Notes: generated by a model from the sequence alone, not told the origin. A DNA stretch of 64,000 nt from Roseivirga sp. BDSF3-8 (GCF_041449215.1 NZ_JBGNFV010000001.1:806001-870000); one strand, 5' to 3'. Numbered from the stretch's first letter, positions 27,226 through 36,751 are shown. Made by a program: numbers and translations.

Positions 27226-28314
27226 TCATGCGCTATCTGCGCGGGGCACAGCATCTTTAGCGAGAGGCACTATACGGCCTTTCGCTTTTTTGTTACTCCA
27301 CTTTTTTATGATCTGTAGTGCCAGCTGCTCCTCGGGCCTCAGGCTGGTCCCCTCCTCTGGACTTTTTTTTCCTTTAAATTCTCTGATTTTTTTGAGCACC
27401 TTGTTTTTTTCCAGCCCTTCGAGCATAGCTGGGTGAATATAGTACTCTTTACAAATAGCAGGGGTATTACCCAACTCTTCAGAGACAAGCCTGGTAAGGG
27501 TAGGAAGTAATTTCTTTCGAGGATTATCTTCAAGTATTTCCACTGCCTCAGGGTATTTCTTTACAGAATAAACCGTCCCGCCCCAGGTTCTGAAGTCCTT
27601 TGCTGTGTAGTCCTCACCACTAATCTCCTGGATATATTGATTAACATCATGACTACTGATGGAGGAGGCTTTTTTTTCGTCATAGAAACGAAAAATCTCA
27701 TAACCAGGTAGTGAAGAACATTTCTTCACCATCTTGCTTAACTGATTATTCCTAAGGCTTACGGTCCGGTATTTTCCGCTTTTGGCCTTGTACTTAAACA
27801 CTACCGTACCCTTTTTCACTTCCAGGTGCTTTCTTCTGAGAGTGGTTAGGCCATAGGTTTCATTTTCGCTTCGATAGGCCTCATTACCTATCCTGATCTT
27901 AGTTTCATCTAAAATCTTAACCACCAAGGCCATTACTTTTTCACGTGGCCACCCTTCGAGGGCCAAATGCTCCTCCGTTACTTTACGAATATTAGGAAGC
28001 TTTTCAGCAAAATCGACCATACGTTGAAACTTGAATAAACTTCTGAATGTATTCCATTCCGGATGATACAGGTATTGTTTGCGCTGTTTAAGATCAAACC
28101 CGGTAGCCTGAAGATGTCCGTTAGACTTGTTGCATATCCATACTTTGTCCCAAATAGGAGGAATTTTCAACTCCTGAAATCGTCTTCTCAGTTTCTTATC
28201 TTTTACGGTCACGCCATTATGGTCAAAATAGGTAAAGCCCCGGCCATGCTTTCTTCTGGAAAAGCCGGGCATATCATCGTTCACATATACCAGTCCCGGG
28301 GGTAAATCACTCAT
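27226..28314 (-). CDS. DNA topoisomerase IB
   Basis: The 362-residue enzyme is a poxvirus-type topoisomerase IB. It has the N-terminal domain with RKHGRGFTYFDHNG and IPPIWDKVWICNKSNGHLQATGFDLKQRKQYLYHPEW, the catalytic RIGNEAYRSENETYGLTTLR region, FRTWGGT, and the nucleophile Tyr292 in CKEYYIHP. It relaxes supercoils by forming a 3'-phosphotyrosyl link. All catalytic residues are present. The gene is alone, divergent from the PfpI-type gene. Confidence 0.95.
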   Translation of the reverse strand: MSDLPPGLVYVNDDMPGFSRRKHGRGFTYFDHNGVTVKDKKLRRRFQELKIPPIWDKVWICNKSNGHLQATGFDLKQRKQYLYHPEWNTFRSLFKFQRMVDFAEKLPNIRKVTEEHLALEGWPREKVMALVVKILDETKIRIGNEAYRSENETYGLTTLRRKHLEVKKGTVVFKYKAKSGKYRTVSLRNNQLSKMVKKCSSLPGYEIFRFYDEKKASSISSHDVNQYIQEISGEDYTAKDFRTWGGTVYSVKKYPEAVEILEDNPRKKLLPTLTRLVSEELGNTPAICKEYYIHPAMLEGLEKNKVLKKIREFKGKKSPEEGTSLRPEEQLALQIIKKWSNKKAKGRIVPLAKDAVPRADSA

Positions 28315-28431
28315 AGCACTTTTTTATTAAAGCCTGAAAATCAAAAGGTAAGAGATAAACAAGAAGCAAGCTTGAATGTTAAAACAGATAACTAACTGAT
28401 TTTTTAACCTGACTTATAATTGAACAAGCAT

Positions 28432-28983
28432 ATGAGTAAACATAAATTAAAAGACCGAAAGATAGCTGTATTAGTAGCCAATGGATTTGAACAGGTAGAG
28501 CTAACCAAGCCTGTGGAAGAATTGAAAAAATCAGGCGCTACCGTCCATATAATATCTCCGGAAAGTAAGACCGTAAAAGGTTGGGATAAAACTGACTGGG
28601 GCAAAACTTTTGACGTAGATGTGCATTTAGACAGCGCAATGCCAACCGACTATGATGGTCTGGTACTACCTGGTGGTCAGATGAATCCTGACTTTCTCAG
28701 AGCAAATGACAAGGCGGTTAATTTCACTAAAAGTTTCTTCAACCAAGGGAAGCCTGTAGCAGCCATATGTCATGGCCCCTGGTTATTGGTAGAAACCGGC
28801 GAGATTGACAATAGGAAAATGACTTCTTATAATTCTATACAGACCGACCTCAAAAATGCAGGGGCCAATTGGGTAGATGAGCAGGTAGTCGTGGACAGAG
28901 GACTAATCACAAGCCGTAACCCAGATGATCTTGAAGCATTTTGTGAAAAAATGATAGAAGAGTTTGAAGGTGTGCCTGCCTGA
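28432..28983 (+). CDS. DJ-1/PfpI family protein (protease I / glyoxalase-type)
   Basis: The 183-residue protein starts best at ATG 28432; a TTG 12 nt upstream is in frame but has no support. It shows KIAVLVANGFEQVEL, DYDGLVLPGGQMNPDFLR and the nucleophile elbow AAICHGPWLLVE with Cys113-His114, then SYNSIQTDLKNAGANWVDE. This is the PfpI/YhbO subgroup, reported as protein deglycases or glyoxalases, and stress-linked. The natural substrate remains debated. It is a single-gene transcript followed by a terminator. Confidence 0.93.
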   Translation: MSKHKLKDRKIAVLVANGFEQVELTKPVEELKKSGATVHIISPESKTVKGWDKTDWGKTFDVDVHLDSAMPTDYDGLVLPGGQMNPDFLRANDKAVNFTKSFFNQGKPVAAICHGPWLLVETGEIDNRKMTSYNSIQTDLKNAGANWVDEQVVVDRGLITSRNPDDLEAFCEKMIEEFEGVPA

Positions 28984-29036
28984 TAACATACAGCCTTACT
29001 CTTCGTTACTATAACTGACAGAGCAATTACTTACCC

Positions 29037-29070
29037 AAAACCCGTGACTGTAAAAGGTTGCGGGTTTTTT
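29037..29070 (+). terminator. Terminator after the PfpI-type gene
   Basis: AAAACCCG (29037-29044) pairs with CGGGTTTT (29061-29068), with a T run after it. The loop is long (16 nt), so the hairpin is of moderate strength. Confidence 0.6.
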
Positions 29071-29090
29071 ATTTTCTATTGCTATTTTTG
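29058..29090 (+). promoter_or_regulatory. Promoter of plsC-gatC unit
   Basis: TTG at 29058-29060 and TATTTTTG at 29083-29090 are 22 nt apart and end 22 nt before the acyltransferase start. Confidence 0.55.
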
Positions 29091-29112
29091 AAGGAAAATC
29101 CAGCTCAAAGAA

Positions 29113-29913
29113 ATGACATTTGTGCGTACGCTTTATACCATATACGGGGCTATCCTTTTTATAGTCATCTTCCTGCTGCTAATGCCCTTCTTTTTGCTGG
29201 TCATTGCTATCCCCGCTTTACAGAAAAGACACACCCATACAATTAATAAAGTGTGGGCTATTCTTTTCTTTTCATTAATCGGCTTGCGGATCCGTAACCG
29301 GTATAAAAAACGTTTTCCGAAAAACCAGCAATACATCATCTGTGCAAATCACTTTAGCTACCTGGATATTGCCGTGCTGGGCTTTTCTCCTGTGCCTTTT
29401 GTTTTTGTAGGAAAAAGTGAGTTAGCGAAGATCCCCCTTTTTGGGTACATGTTCCGTAAGCTCCACATCACTGTAGACAGGGGCAGTATAAAAGGCAGGT
29501 ACGAAACATTCAGGCGATCCAAAGAAGCACTGGACAAGGGGTACAATTTGTGCATTTTCCCAGAGGGTGGAATTTTAACAAAGACCCCCCCTCGAATGAC
29601 CAGATTCAAAGATGGCGCGTTCAGACTCGCCATTGAGAAACAAATACCCATTATACCTGTCACTATTCCTCACAATTGGATAATTTTACCAGATAAGAGT
29701 CCGTTAAGATTAAGGCATCATAAAGCCCATGTAGTGTTTCACGCCCCATTAAGCACGGAAGGGCTCACACTTGAGGACGCAGACGAACTGAAACAAAAAG
29801 TTTTCGGTATCATAGACGAGGAATTACATTCATATTTCCCCGATGAAAATAGACAAAGCAATATTAAAGAAAATCGCCCACTTAGCCAGGCTGGAGTTCA
29901 GGGAGGAAGATGA
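29113..29913 (+). CDS. plsC: 1-acyl-sn-glycerol-3-phosphate acyltransferase
   Basis: The 266-residue protein has an N-terminal membrane segment (about residues 10-35) and the acyltransferase motifs: NHFSYLD with His80 and Asp85 (HX4D), FVGKSELAKIPLFGYM, the IFPEGG block and IPIIPVTI. It makes phosphatidic acid from lysophosphatidic acid and acyl-CoA or acyl-ACP. Its last 71 bases overlap gatC in another frame, so the C-terminal tail (about 24 residues, polar, ending GVQGGR) is dictated by gatC coding sequence. Confidence 0.92.
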   Translation: MTFVRTLYTIYGAILFIVIFLLLMPFFLLVIAIPALQKRHTHTINKVWAILFFSLIGLRIRNRYKKRFPKNQQYIICANHFSYLDIAVLGFSPVPFVFVGKSELAKIPLFGYMFRKLHITVDRGSIKGRYETFRRSKEALDKGYNLCIFPEGGILTKTPPRMTRFKDGAFRLAIEKQIPIIPVTIPHNWIILPDKSPLRLRHHKAHVVFHAPLSTEGLTLEDADELKQKVFGIIDEELHSYFPDENRQSNIKENRPLSQAGVQGGR

Positions 29914-30130
29914 ACAGGCCATGGTCAGCAGTATGACTGATATACTGGACTGGGTAGAAAAGCTAAATGAGCTGGATACAGATAATGTAGAGCCTCTCAC
30001 AAATATGTCGAGCGAGGTAAATGGGTATCGTGAGGATGAGGTCAAAGAGCATTTATCGCATGAGCGAGCTCTAAAAAACGGGCCTAAGACAGATGAAGAT
30101 TATTTCCGTGTACCTAAAGTACTGGATTAG
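29843..30130 (+). CDS. gatC: Aspartyl/glutamyl-tRNA amidotransferase subunit C
   Basis: The 95-residue protein has the full GatC profile: KIAHLARLEF, then a helical segment ending ILDWVEKLNELDTDNVEPL, and the C-terminal PKTDEDYFRVPKVLD. With GatA and GatB it converts Glu-tRNA(Gln) or Asp-tRNA(Asn) to the correctly charged forms. GatA and GatB are not in the window. It overlaps plsC by 71 bases, and the large membrane-TPR gene starts 3 nt after its stop, so the three are probably one transcript. Confidence 0.95.
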   Translation: MKIDKAILKKIAHLARLEFREEDEQAMVSSMTDILDWVEKLNELDTDNVEPLTNMSSEVNGYREDEVKEHLSHERALKNGPKTDEDYFRVPKVLD

Positions 30131-30133
30131 CCT

Positions 30134-33133
30134 ATGTTGGGAAACTTGTTTTTCTGGAGGCTGTGGAAGCCGGCCTATCGTTATTTATTTCTGCCCTTTC
30201 TTTTTAGCCTGATAGCCCTTCTGATAGCCGGTGCGTATTGGTATATACAGGGATTTGCTAATGTGTTGGATTGGCAGGTACTGACATATCTTAAGGAAAA
30301 AAGTTTTCTCTGGAAAGAGATAGACCTGGGGGTAACTCAAATGCCGTTAACGGTTGACTACTTTGTAACGACCGAAGGCTTTACTCCATCTAACATTCAG
30401 GTATCCCCTATCCCCTATTACCTTTTATTAGTAGCTTTTGCCGTAGCTTGGTGTATAAGTCTCACAGTGGTCACCACTTTCAGGTCTTTCTGGTTCTACG
30501 GCAGTATAGGCCTCCTTTTTTTTATTCTGGTAAACCTACACCCTGAAAGGCTCGTGCTTTTCGGGCAGGAAGGCTATGCCGGGCTTATCTTAATGTCAGT
30601 ACTATATTTCGGCCCTGCCCTATATATTTATTTCAAAGCGAGCCATATTTCCCTGCCAGTCCGTTTTTACATTTTTGGCGGGATAACAGTTATTATGGCA
30701 CTGCTAATACATTTTTACAGCCACTTGGTAGCCCCTTTTTACCTGTTCACAGCCGAAAGCATCATGGTCATGCTGATCATTAGTATCGTGTTCATAATCT
30801 GGATAGCTCATGAGCCGGTAGCTGCGTTTGTTTACCTGGCCACTCAAAGTGGCCGGGGTGGGAAAGCAAACCTACACTTTACTTTATTGACCCTTGTATA
30901 TCTAGTCAACGTATTCTTGGCATTTCTACATAACACCCGGGTCATAGACTGGGATATTTTGTACCTGGATGAGTTTTTTCTGCTATCATTATCCATCTGC
31001 CTTGGGTTATACGGATGGCGACGGAGCCAGGGGCTTTTCAAAGGTATTTTCAGTGTAGAACCCGAGGGAGTTTTCCTGTATCTGGGGCTGGCCCTGGTAT
31101 GCGTATCTACTGCCTGTGTATTTTTTGCCAGCGGAAATGACGCGATGATTGAGGTATTGGAAGATGCCATTATCTATAGCCACATGGTCATAGGCTTCGT
31201 CTTCTACCTATACATTCTTATTAACTTCTATGATCTGATTCAGAGAGACCTGCAGGCTCATAAGGTTCTTTACAGACCCGCCAAAATTCCTTTTTTTACC
31301 CAAAGGCTGCTCGGGCTGATTATCATGACAGGGTTGCTTTTTAAAGCAAGCTTCTTTCCGTTTTACCAGTCACTTGCAGGGTATTATGTAATACAGGGAG
31401 ACACTTATAACTATCTTGGAGATGAAAACCTTGCCTATCTGAACTATGAAATGGGCCAGGGCTACGAAGGCAGTAGCTTCAGAGCCAACTACACCCTCGC
31501 CTATTACAGTGCGCTCAATGACCGCAGGGAGCAGGTAATACCTTACTATGAAAAAGCCTTGCAAAAAAACCCTGCTCCATATGGATATGTGTCGCTGGCA
31601 AATATTTATGAAGACAATGACCGGTTTTTCGATGCTCTGTTCCTGCTTCAGCAGGGCTTAGACCCCTTTCCCGGGGAAGGGCATTTATTAAATAATGCCG
31701 GCCTGTTGTATGCTTCAAAGAAATTATATGACTCTGCTTTTTATTATTTTGAGGCTGCAGCCGCAAATGATGCCGTAAACCAAACAGCCAGTACTAACGC
31801 TGAGGCTATGGTGGTATTAAGCGGGGCCGGCTCGGAAGAAACCGCAAAAGATTTATATAGCGAAACGGCCTATCTGCCGGCCATGAACAACCTGCTTATT
31901 CAGTTACGCTCTGCGCCGGAATTTCCTGAAAATGCCTTTAAAGACTCAGTCCTTAATAATGAGCAGTTTGCTTATTTATATAACTACCTCCTAAAGGACC
32001 ACCAGGGAGACACCCACGCCGGAAATTTGGCAGAAGCTGCCAGGCAGAATATAGGCAATATGCCCTATCAGGACTATTTGTTGCTTTCTAAGGCTTTGGC
32101 AGACTATCACAACGGGCATCAGGCCAGGGCGGTGCAGGCCCTTGAGTTTCTAGGAAGGCAGGTAAGAAACCCGGGGTATTATTATTACCTGCTGGCAGGT
32201 CTGGCAGCCGACCAGATGTCATACAGGCTAGCTGTAGATTATCTTGAAAGGTCGGCAGAACTAAAGCACAAAGGAGCAGATGAATGGCTGGGCAAAATGT
32301 ACTTACTCTCAGGGGAATACAAGCAAGCTGATAGCTTATTTACCTACCTCACGGAGACTGATAGCTCTGGCATAAGAGAGGAAATATCTAAGCTGTCGGC
32401 TATCGCATCTTTTGCTCAGACGGGTTTTTCTTCAGGAGCGGAGCAACTTGGACCGGACAGGCTAGCAGTGTACCTTCCGGAAAGGGTAAATCGTGACTCT
32501 TCACTAGTAGTAGATGCCAACCCTGCAGCGTTGGCATTTGCCCACCTTGTTCAGGCTAAAAACGCTATTGCCACCGGTCAATACGAGCAGGCGGAATACC
32601 ATCTGGCAGTTGCCGAAAGAAGCAGGAAAGACTTTTCACCTCAACTGAAAAACCGTGTAACAGCCATCAGGCTTGATTATTTGCTTGCGACTGGTCGCTA
32701 CAGCCGGTTCAGGGATATGGCACTTGATACTGAAGGGAGGCATCTGGCACCCTACAGGGTACTGGCTACTGCCCAGCTGGCATACGATGAGGGTCAGTCT
32801 GAAAAGGCAACCACACTCTATACTTCACTTGTAAATAACTATCCATTTTTTGAGCAGGGGGTCCTGAGGTCAACAGATTTCTTTTATTCTGAAAAAAATG
32901 AAGAATTGTTGGGTTACGAATCACTACTCGGTGCAATTAAGCTCAACCCCTACAGCATAAGCTTGACTAAAGCTTATGTGGATTACAGCCTGCTGATGGG
33001 ACTGGAAGAATACGCAGAGGATAAGTTGTCAACATTGAAAAGTTTGATGCCGGAAAACGTCTGGCAGGCTTACTATGAAGGCTACTTACAACGTAAAAAT
33101 GAGAAGCTGAAATCGGCTGCTGAGTGGAATTAA
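30134..33133 (+). CDS. Large membrane protein with TPR repeats, unknown function
   Basis: The 999-residue protein has two parts. Residues about 1-420 contain some ten hydrophobic segments, so this part is a multi-pass inner-membrane domain. From about residue 430 to the end, tetratricopeptide-like repeats predominate, for example AYYSALNDRREQVIPYYEKALQKNP, and SLANIYEDNDRFFDALFLLQQGL. The TPR part probably lies on one side of the membrane and binds another protein. I do not recognise a characterised family. It is directly after gatC (3 nt), and a 247-nt gap follows. Confidence 0.85.
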   Translation: MLGNLFFWRLWKPAYRYLFLPFLFSLIALLIAGAYWYIQGFANVLDWQVLTYLKEKSFLWKEIDLGVTQMPLTVDYFVTTEGFTPSNIQVSPIPYYLLLVAFAVAWCISLTVVTTFRSFWFYGSIGLLFFILVNLHPERLVLFGQEGYAGLILMSVLYFGPALYIYFKASHISLPVRFYIFGGITVIMALLIHFYSHLVAPFYLFTAESIMVMLIISIVFIIWIAHEPVAAFVYLATQSGRGGKANLHFTLLTLVYLVNVFLAFLHNTRVIDWDILYLDEFFLLSLSICLGLYGWRRSQGLFKGIFSVEPEGVFLYLGLALVCVSTACVFFASGNDAMIEVLEDAIIYSHMVIGFVFYLYILINFYDLIQRDLQAHKVLYRPAKIPFFTQRLLGLIIMTGLLFKASFFPFYQSLAGYYVIQGDTYNYLGDENLAYLNYEMGQGYEGSSFRANYTLAYYSALNDRREQVIPYYEKALQKNPAPYGYVSLANIYEDNDRFFDALFLLQQGLDPFPGEGHLLNNAGLLYASKKLYDSAFYYFEAAAANDAVNQTASTNAEAMVVLSGAGSEETAKDLYSETAYLPAMNNLLIQLRSAPEFPENAFKDSVLNNEQFAYLYNYLLKDHQGDTHAGNLAEAARQNIGNMPYQDYLLLSKALADYHNGHQARAVQALEFLGRQVRNPGYYYYLLAGLAADQMSYRLAVDYLERSAELKHKGADEWLGKMYLLSGEYKQADSLFTYLTETDSSGIREEISKLSAIASFAQTGFSSGAEQLGPDRLAVYLPERVNRDSSLVVDANPAALAFAHLVQAKNAIATGQYEQAEYHLAVAERSRKDFSPQLKNRVTAIRLDYLLATGRYSRFRDMALDTEGRHLAPYRVLATAQLAYDEGQSEKATTLYTSLVNNYPFFEQGVLRSTDFFYSEKNEELLGYESLLGAIKLNPYSISLTKAYVDYSLLMGLEEYAEDKLSTLKSLMPENVWQAYYEGYLQRKNEKLKSAAEWN

Positions 33134-33380
33134 AGTGAGTGAATGTGCATTCTTAACCAGAAAACATTCTAATTCTCAGATTTATTACACTCAATTTTCT
33201 CTAAGTTCGGAATGGATATTTCAGAACTTATTATTTATCAGTTCTCTGTGTTTTTTTGCATTCACATTGCTATAAAGTTTGGAGAGAATATTACTTGTCT
33301 ATGATTTGCCATGCTTGGTCGTAACCGTTAGGGGATAATTGCGTTAGATTAGTGACTTTAACCAGTTAAGCTATATTTTC

Positions 33381-33626
33381 ATGATTATCCAAGATAAGCT
33401 AGAGTCGATTAGAAAGGAAGGACTAGCTCATACCATCTTATCTCTAGGCACTTTTATCAGCGTTAGCCGTTTCGAAAATGCTCACATTAGCATCTATAGA
33501 TTAGATTCTGACTTTTATGAAGTGTGGACGCACCCTGAGACTGGTGAAATATACTGTACAGAACCTCTTGATAATAAAGTAATCAATCCTTACCTGAAAC
33601 ACCTTTCTGCCAGTTCACTAAACTAG
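33381..33626 (+). CDS. Small hypothetical protein
   Basis: An 81-residue frame with good coding character: MIIQDKLESIRKEGLAHTIL, IYRLDSDFYEVWTHPETGEI, and LDNKVINPYLKHL. It has no signal peptide and no membrane segment, and composition is that of a folded cytosolic protein. It is flanked by gaps of 247 and 149 nt and stands alone. No domain recognised. The call rests on length and composition only. Confidence 0.6.
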   Translation: MIIQDKLESIRKEGLAHTILSLGTFISVSRFENAHISIYRLDSDFYEVWTHPETGEIYCTEPLDNKVINPYLKHLSASSLN

Positions 33627-33775
33627 GTAGCACCTTCAGTCATGCGTTTATTCCGCTGGTAATATTCCTTTTGGGAAAGTTTTTCTTTTAAAGTTGATTT
33701 ACCTATCACTATTTTGACCTGCACAGGTTAACTGAGTGGATAAGCCACGTCAGGCAGGTGGTAAATCTCTTTGCT

Positions 33776-34501
33776 ATGAGCAAAATAATAGAAACGCGTG
33801 ACATCGGAAAGGTGTACAAAATGGGTATGGAAACAGTTCATGCCCTCAAATCCATTAGCATCTCAATAAATAAAGGAGAGTACGTTGCTTTTATGGGGCC
33901 CTCAGGCTCTGGCAAGTCGACTCTTATGAATATTATCGGATGCCTGGACAGTCCAAGCCACGGCACCTACATACTCAATAACCATGATGTCAGTGAACTG
34001 GCAGAAGATGACCTGGCTGAGATCCGAAATAAGGAAATAGGATTTGTATTCCAGACATTTAATCTCCTCCCGCGCGCCAGTTCTCTTGAAAACGTTGCAC
34101 TTCCCCTCATCTATGCAGGAATAGGCAAAGCTGATCGTGAAGACAAGGCCCTTGCCGCCCTTGAAAGCGTTGGCCTTGGCAACCGCGCGCACCATAAGCC
34201 AAATGAGCTTTCAGGTGGTCAGCGCCAACGTGTGGCCATTGCCCGTGCCCTCGTTAATGATCCCAGTATTATTCTTGCCGATGAGCCCACAGGTAACCTT
34301 GATACTAAAACCAGTTATGACATTATGGAGTTATTCCAACAACTCCATCAAAAAGGCAACACCATCATAATGGTGACGCACGAAGAAGACATAGCTGGAT
34401 ATGCACACCGCATCGTACGACTGAGGGACGGACTGGTAGAACGTGATGAAAAAAATCAAAACATTACGACCGCTACCCGCATGGAAACTACTGAAGAATG
34501 A
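33776..34501 (+). CDS. ABC transporter ATP-binding protein (MacB/LolD type)
   Basis: The 241-residue ATPase starts at ATG 33776; a GTG 18 nt upstream is in frame but less likely. It has Walker [11 protein letters not shown]-loop [12 protein letters not shown], signature [15 protein letters not shown], Walker [13 protein letters not shown] and H-loop VTHEEDIA. The sub-type is that of LolD/MacB, which drives lipoprotein release or macrolide and peptide extrusion. No FtsX-like permease gene adjoins it, which is unusual. It overlaps the adenosyltransferase gene by four bases. Confidence 0.92.
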   Translation: MSKIIETRDIGKVYKMGMETVHALKSISISINKGEYVAFMGPSGSGKSTLMNIIGCLDSPSHGTYILNNHDVSELAEDDLAEIRNKEIGFVFQTFNLLPRASSLENVALPLIYAGIGKADREDKALAALESVGLGNRAHHKPNELSGGQRQRVAIARALVNDPSIILADEPTGNLDTKTSYDIMELFQQLHQKGNTIIMVTHEEDIAGYAHRIVRLRDGLVERDEKNQNITTATRMETTEE

Positions 34502-35046
34502 AAATTTATACCAAAACTGGCGATACAGGTAAAACTTCTCTTCTGGGGGGTACTCGTGTCTCTAAATCTCACGTACGTATCGAGTCATACGGGACAGTAG
34601 ACGAACTTAACTCCTGGATAGGGCTATTACGCGACCTGGATGATAATAGTCGTCGAAGGGAGTTTATGAAAGGTATTCAGGACAGATTGTTTACTATAGG
34701 TTCCAGCCTGGCCACTGACCCTGAAAAGCAAAAAGTTAAAATACCGGATTTGCATGACAGTGACATCACTGACCTGGAAGAGGCAATGGATAAAATGAAT
34801 GAAACGCTTCCGGATATGAGGCACTTCATTCTGCCAGGTGGTCACCAGGCGAACTCTTACTGTCATATTGCCCGTTGTGTGTGCAGACGTTGTGAACGTG
34901 CGGTCATCAGGCTCGCCCAAGAGGAACCTGTGGATGAAAGGGTTGTTTTCTACCTGAATCGTCTTTCAGATTATCTTTTTGTTCTTTGCCGAACGATCTC
35001 ATTTGAAACGGGTTCTGAAGAAATTCCGTGGCTTCCGAGAAAGTAA
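34498..35046 (+). CDS. Cob(I)alamin adenosyltransferase, PduO type
   Basis: The 182-residue protein has the PduO-type signature: [17 protein letters not shown] at the start, [20 protein letters not shown], the [26 protein letters not shown] helix and [13 protein letters not shown]. It transfers the adenosyl group of ATP to cob(I)alamin, making adenosylcobalamin. All ATP-binding motifs are intact. It overlaps the ABC ATPase gene by four bases (ATGA), which couples them; whether the ATPase has any link to cobalamin is open. Confidence 0.95.
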   Translation: MKIYTKTGDTGKTSLLGGTRVSKSHVRIESYGTVDELNSWIGLLRDLDDNSRRREFMKGIQDRLFTIGSSLATDPEKQKVKIPDLHDSDITDLEEAMDKMNETLPDMRHFILPGGHQANSYCHIARCVCRRCERAVIRLAQEEPVDERVVFYLNRLSDYLFVLCRTISFETGSEEIPWLPRK

Positions 35047-35122
35047 GCTTTGACATCAATTTGCCACCAGTTCCAATTTTCGTTAAATTCGGGGGCTTTT
35101 TTAATTTTCAACTTACAATACA

Positions 35123-36187
35123 ATGACAGAAACTGTTCAGATAGACATTCAGCGCTGCCAAAATTCACGGATAGAGCAGGTGGATTTCAATGACATTAAG
35201 TTTGGTCAGGTTTATTCCGACCATATGTTTATGGCAGACTATGTGGATGGTCACTGGACAAACCTGAAAATTATTCCTTATCAGAATCTTTCTCTTAGCC
35301 CGGCTACTTCTGCCATTCATTACGGGCAGTCAGTTTTTGAAGGAATGAAGGCCTACAAAAACACTAAAGGTGAAATAGCCATATTCAGGCCGGAAGATAA
35401 CGCCAGCAGATTAAATGCTTCAGCCAACAGGATGTGCATCCCAGAGCTTCCCGAAGAAATTTTCATGTCTGGACTAATCGAGCTGTTGAAATTGGACTCC
35501 AGCTGGATTCCTAATAAAAGGGGGACATCACTTTATATCAGGCCTTTTATTTTTGCAACAGACGAATATATAGGCATTCGCCCTTCATCTACTTATAAGT
35601 TCATGATCTTTACCTGTCCGGTAGGAAGCTACTACTCGGGTGCAGTAAAAGTAAAAATAGAGACTAAGTACGCCCGGGCGGTACGCGGTGGTACTGGTTA
35701 TGCTAAGGCAGCAGGTAATTATGCAGGCTCATTATATCCTGCACGCCAGGCTCAGAATGATGGTTTCAATCAACTGATTTGGACTGACGCACTGACTCAT
35801 GAATATATTGAGGAGTCCGGCACCATGAATGTCATGTTTATTATTGGTGATTCACTCCTGACTGCTCCTACCGGTGACACGATACTGAAAGGCATTACCC
35901 GCAACAGTGTCTTGACCCTGGCTAGGGAATATGGCCTGAAGGTGGAGGAAAGACCTGTGAAAGTGACCGAAGTGTTATATGCTATCAAAAATGGCACCTT
36001 GAAGGAAGCTTTTGGTACGGGTACGGCTGCTACCATAGCACATATCTCACATATTGGTCATGAAGACGATATCTATACCCTGCCTGAGGTAGAAGGTAGA
36101 AAATTTTCTCCATGGGTGCTGGATCGTCTTGATTCTATAAAATATGGCGATGCTGAGGACACTTATAACTGGGTCCATATCGTTTAA
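35123..36187 (+). CDS. ilvE: Branched-chain amino acid aminotransferase
   Basis: This 354-residue enzyme transfers amino groups between glutamate and the keto acids of leucine, isoleucine and valine. It shows HYGQSVFEGMKAYKN, RPEDNASRLNASANRMCIPELP, the PLP-lysine region GGTGYAKAAGNYAGSLYPA, and the late GTGTAATIAHISHI. The longer form with these motifs is the class IV group II (mitochondrial-like) BCAT, which is common in Bacteroidota. It has no same-strand partner directly upstream. A terminator begins 26 nt after the stop codon. Confidence 0.96.
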   Translation: MTETVQIDIQRCQNSRIEQVDFNDIKFGQVYSDHMFMADYVDGHWTNLKIIPYQNLSLSPATSAIHYGQSVFEGMKAYKNTKGEIAIFRPEDNASRLNASANRMCIPELPEEIFMSGLIELLKLDSSWIPNKRGTSLYIRPFIFATDEYIGIRPSSTYKFMIFTCPVGSYYSGAVKVKIETKYARAVRGGTGYAKAAGNYAGSLYPARQAQNDGFNQLIWTDALTHEYIEESGTMNVMFIIGDSLLTAPTGDTILKGITRNSVLTLAREYGLKVEERPVKVTEVLYAIKNGTLKEAFGTGTAATIAHISHIGHEDDIYTLPEVEGRKFSPWVLDRLDSIKYGDAEDTYNWVHIV

Positions 36188-36212
36188 GAATTGCACAGTT
36201 ATCGAAGAATAT

Positions 36213-36241
36213 AGCCTGTGGTTTTCCACAGGCTTTTTTTT
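36213..36241 (+). terminator. Terminator after ilvE
   Basis: AGCCTGTGG (36213-36221), loop TTTT and CCACAGGCT (36226-36234) are followed by seven T. It overlaps an extended in-frame start of the next gene, so that start at 36218 is rejected in favour of 36248. Confidence 0.92.
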
Positions 36242-36247
36242 AATCCC

Positions 36248-36748
36248 ATGAGAAAAAAGGTATTCATACTATCTGCTCTTGTAATGATGAGTGGAGTTTT
36301 ACCGGCACAGGATTACCTGGTGCTCTATAAAAGCGGAACACAAAAAAAGTATACGTATAAGGAGGGGGCAACTATACGTCTGACCACTAAACGTACCAAG
36401 GAGGCTTTTCTCGCTAAACTGGACATTATAGAAAAGGACTACTTTCTTAATGGCATTGATACTATTTACTTTAGGGATATCCATCAACTATACCTGCCCA
36501 AGCCTGTAAAAGCCTCAAGAGCAACCCGCATGCTGGGAAAAGCCATGCGAATAAGTGGGTTTGGCATAGTTATTCTGGACCTAGCTAATCAGGCTGTTAT
36601 TGATGATGAGCCATTCAAGGCCAATACAGGGATTTGGATAGCCGGGATTATTACTGGCGGTATAGGGCTCTTACCAGAACTAATCACGCGAAAGAAAAGG
36701 AAGGTTAAAGGGCTATGGAAGGTTCAAATGCGCTACAATGTATTATAA
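36248..36748 (+). CDS. Secreted or periplasmic protein of unknown function
   Basis: The 166-residue protein starts at ATG 36248 with a signal peptide MRKKVFILSALVMMSGVLPAQ. The first mature part (LVLYKSGTQKKYTYKEGATIRL) looks like a small beta-domain. Two hydrophobic segments follow around residues 98-108 and 128-145, the second Gly-rich (GIWIAGIITGGIGLLPEL). It may be membrane-associated in the periplasm. No family recognised. An alternative start at 36218 would put the 5' end inside the ilvE terminator. Confidence 0.75.
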   Translation: MRKKVFILSALVMMSGVLPAQDYLVLYKSGTQKKYTYKEGATIRLTTKRTKEAFLAKLDIIEKDYFLNGIDTIYFRDIHQLYLPKPVKASRATRMLGKAMRISGFGIVILDLANQAVIDDEPFKANTGIWIAGIITGGIGLLPELITRKKRKVKGLWKVQMRYNVL

Positions 36749-36751
36749 TAG

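Noticed and set aside
33627-33775. A possible tRNA or small RNA in the gap before the ABC ATPase gene.
   Set aside because: No cloverleaf arms or GTTCRA T-loop found; the gap is ordinary spacer.
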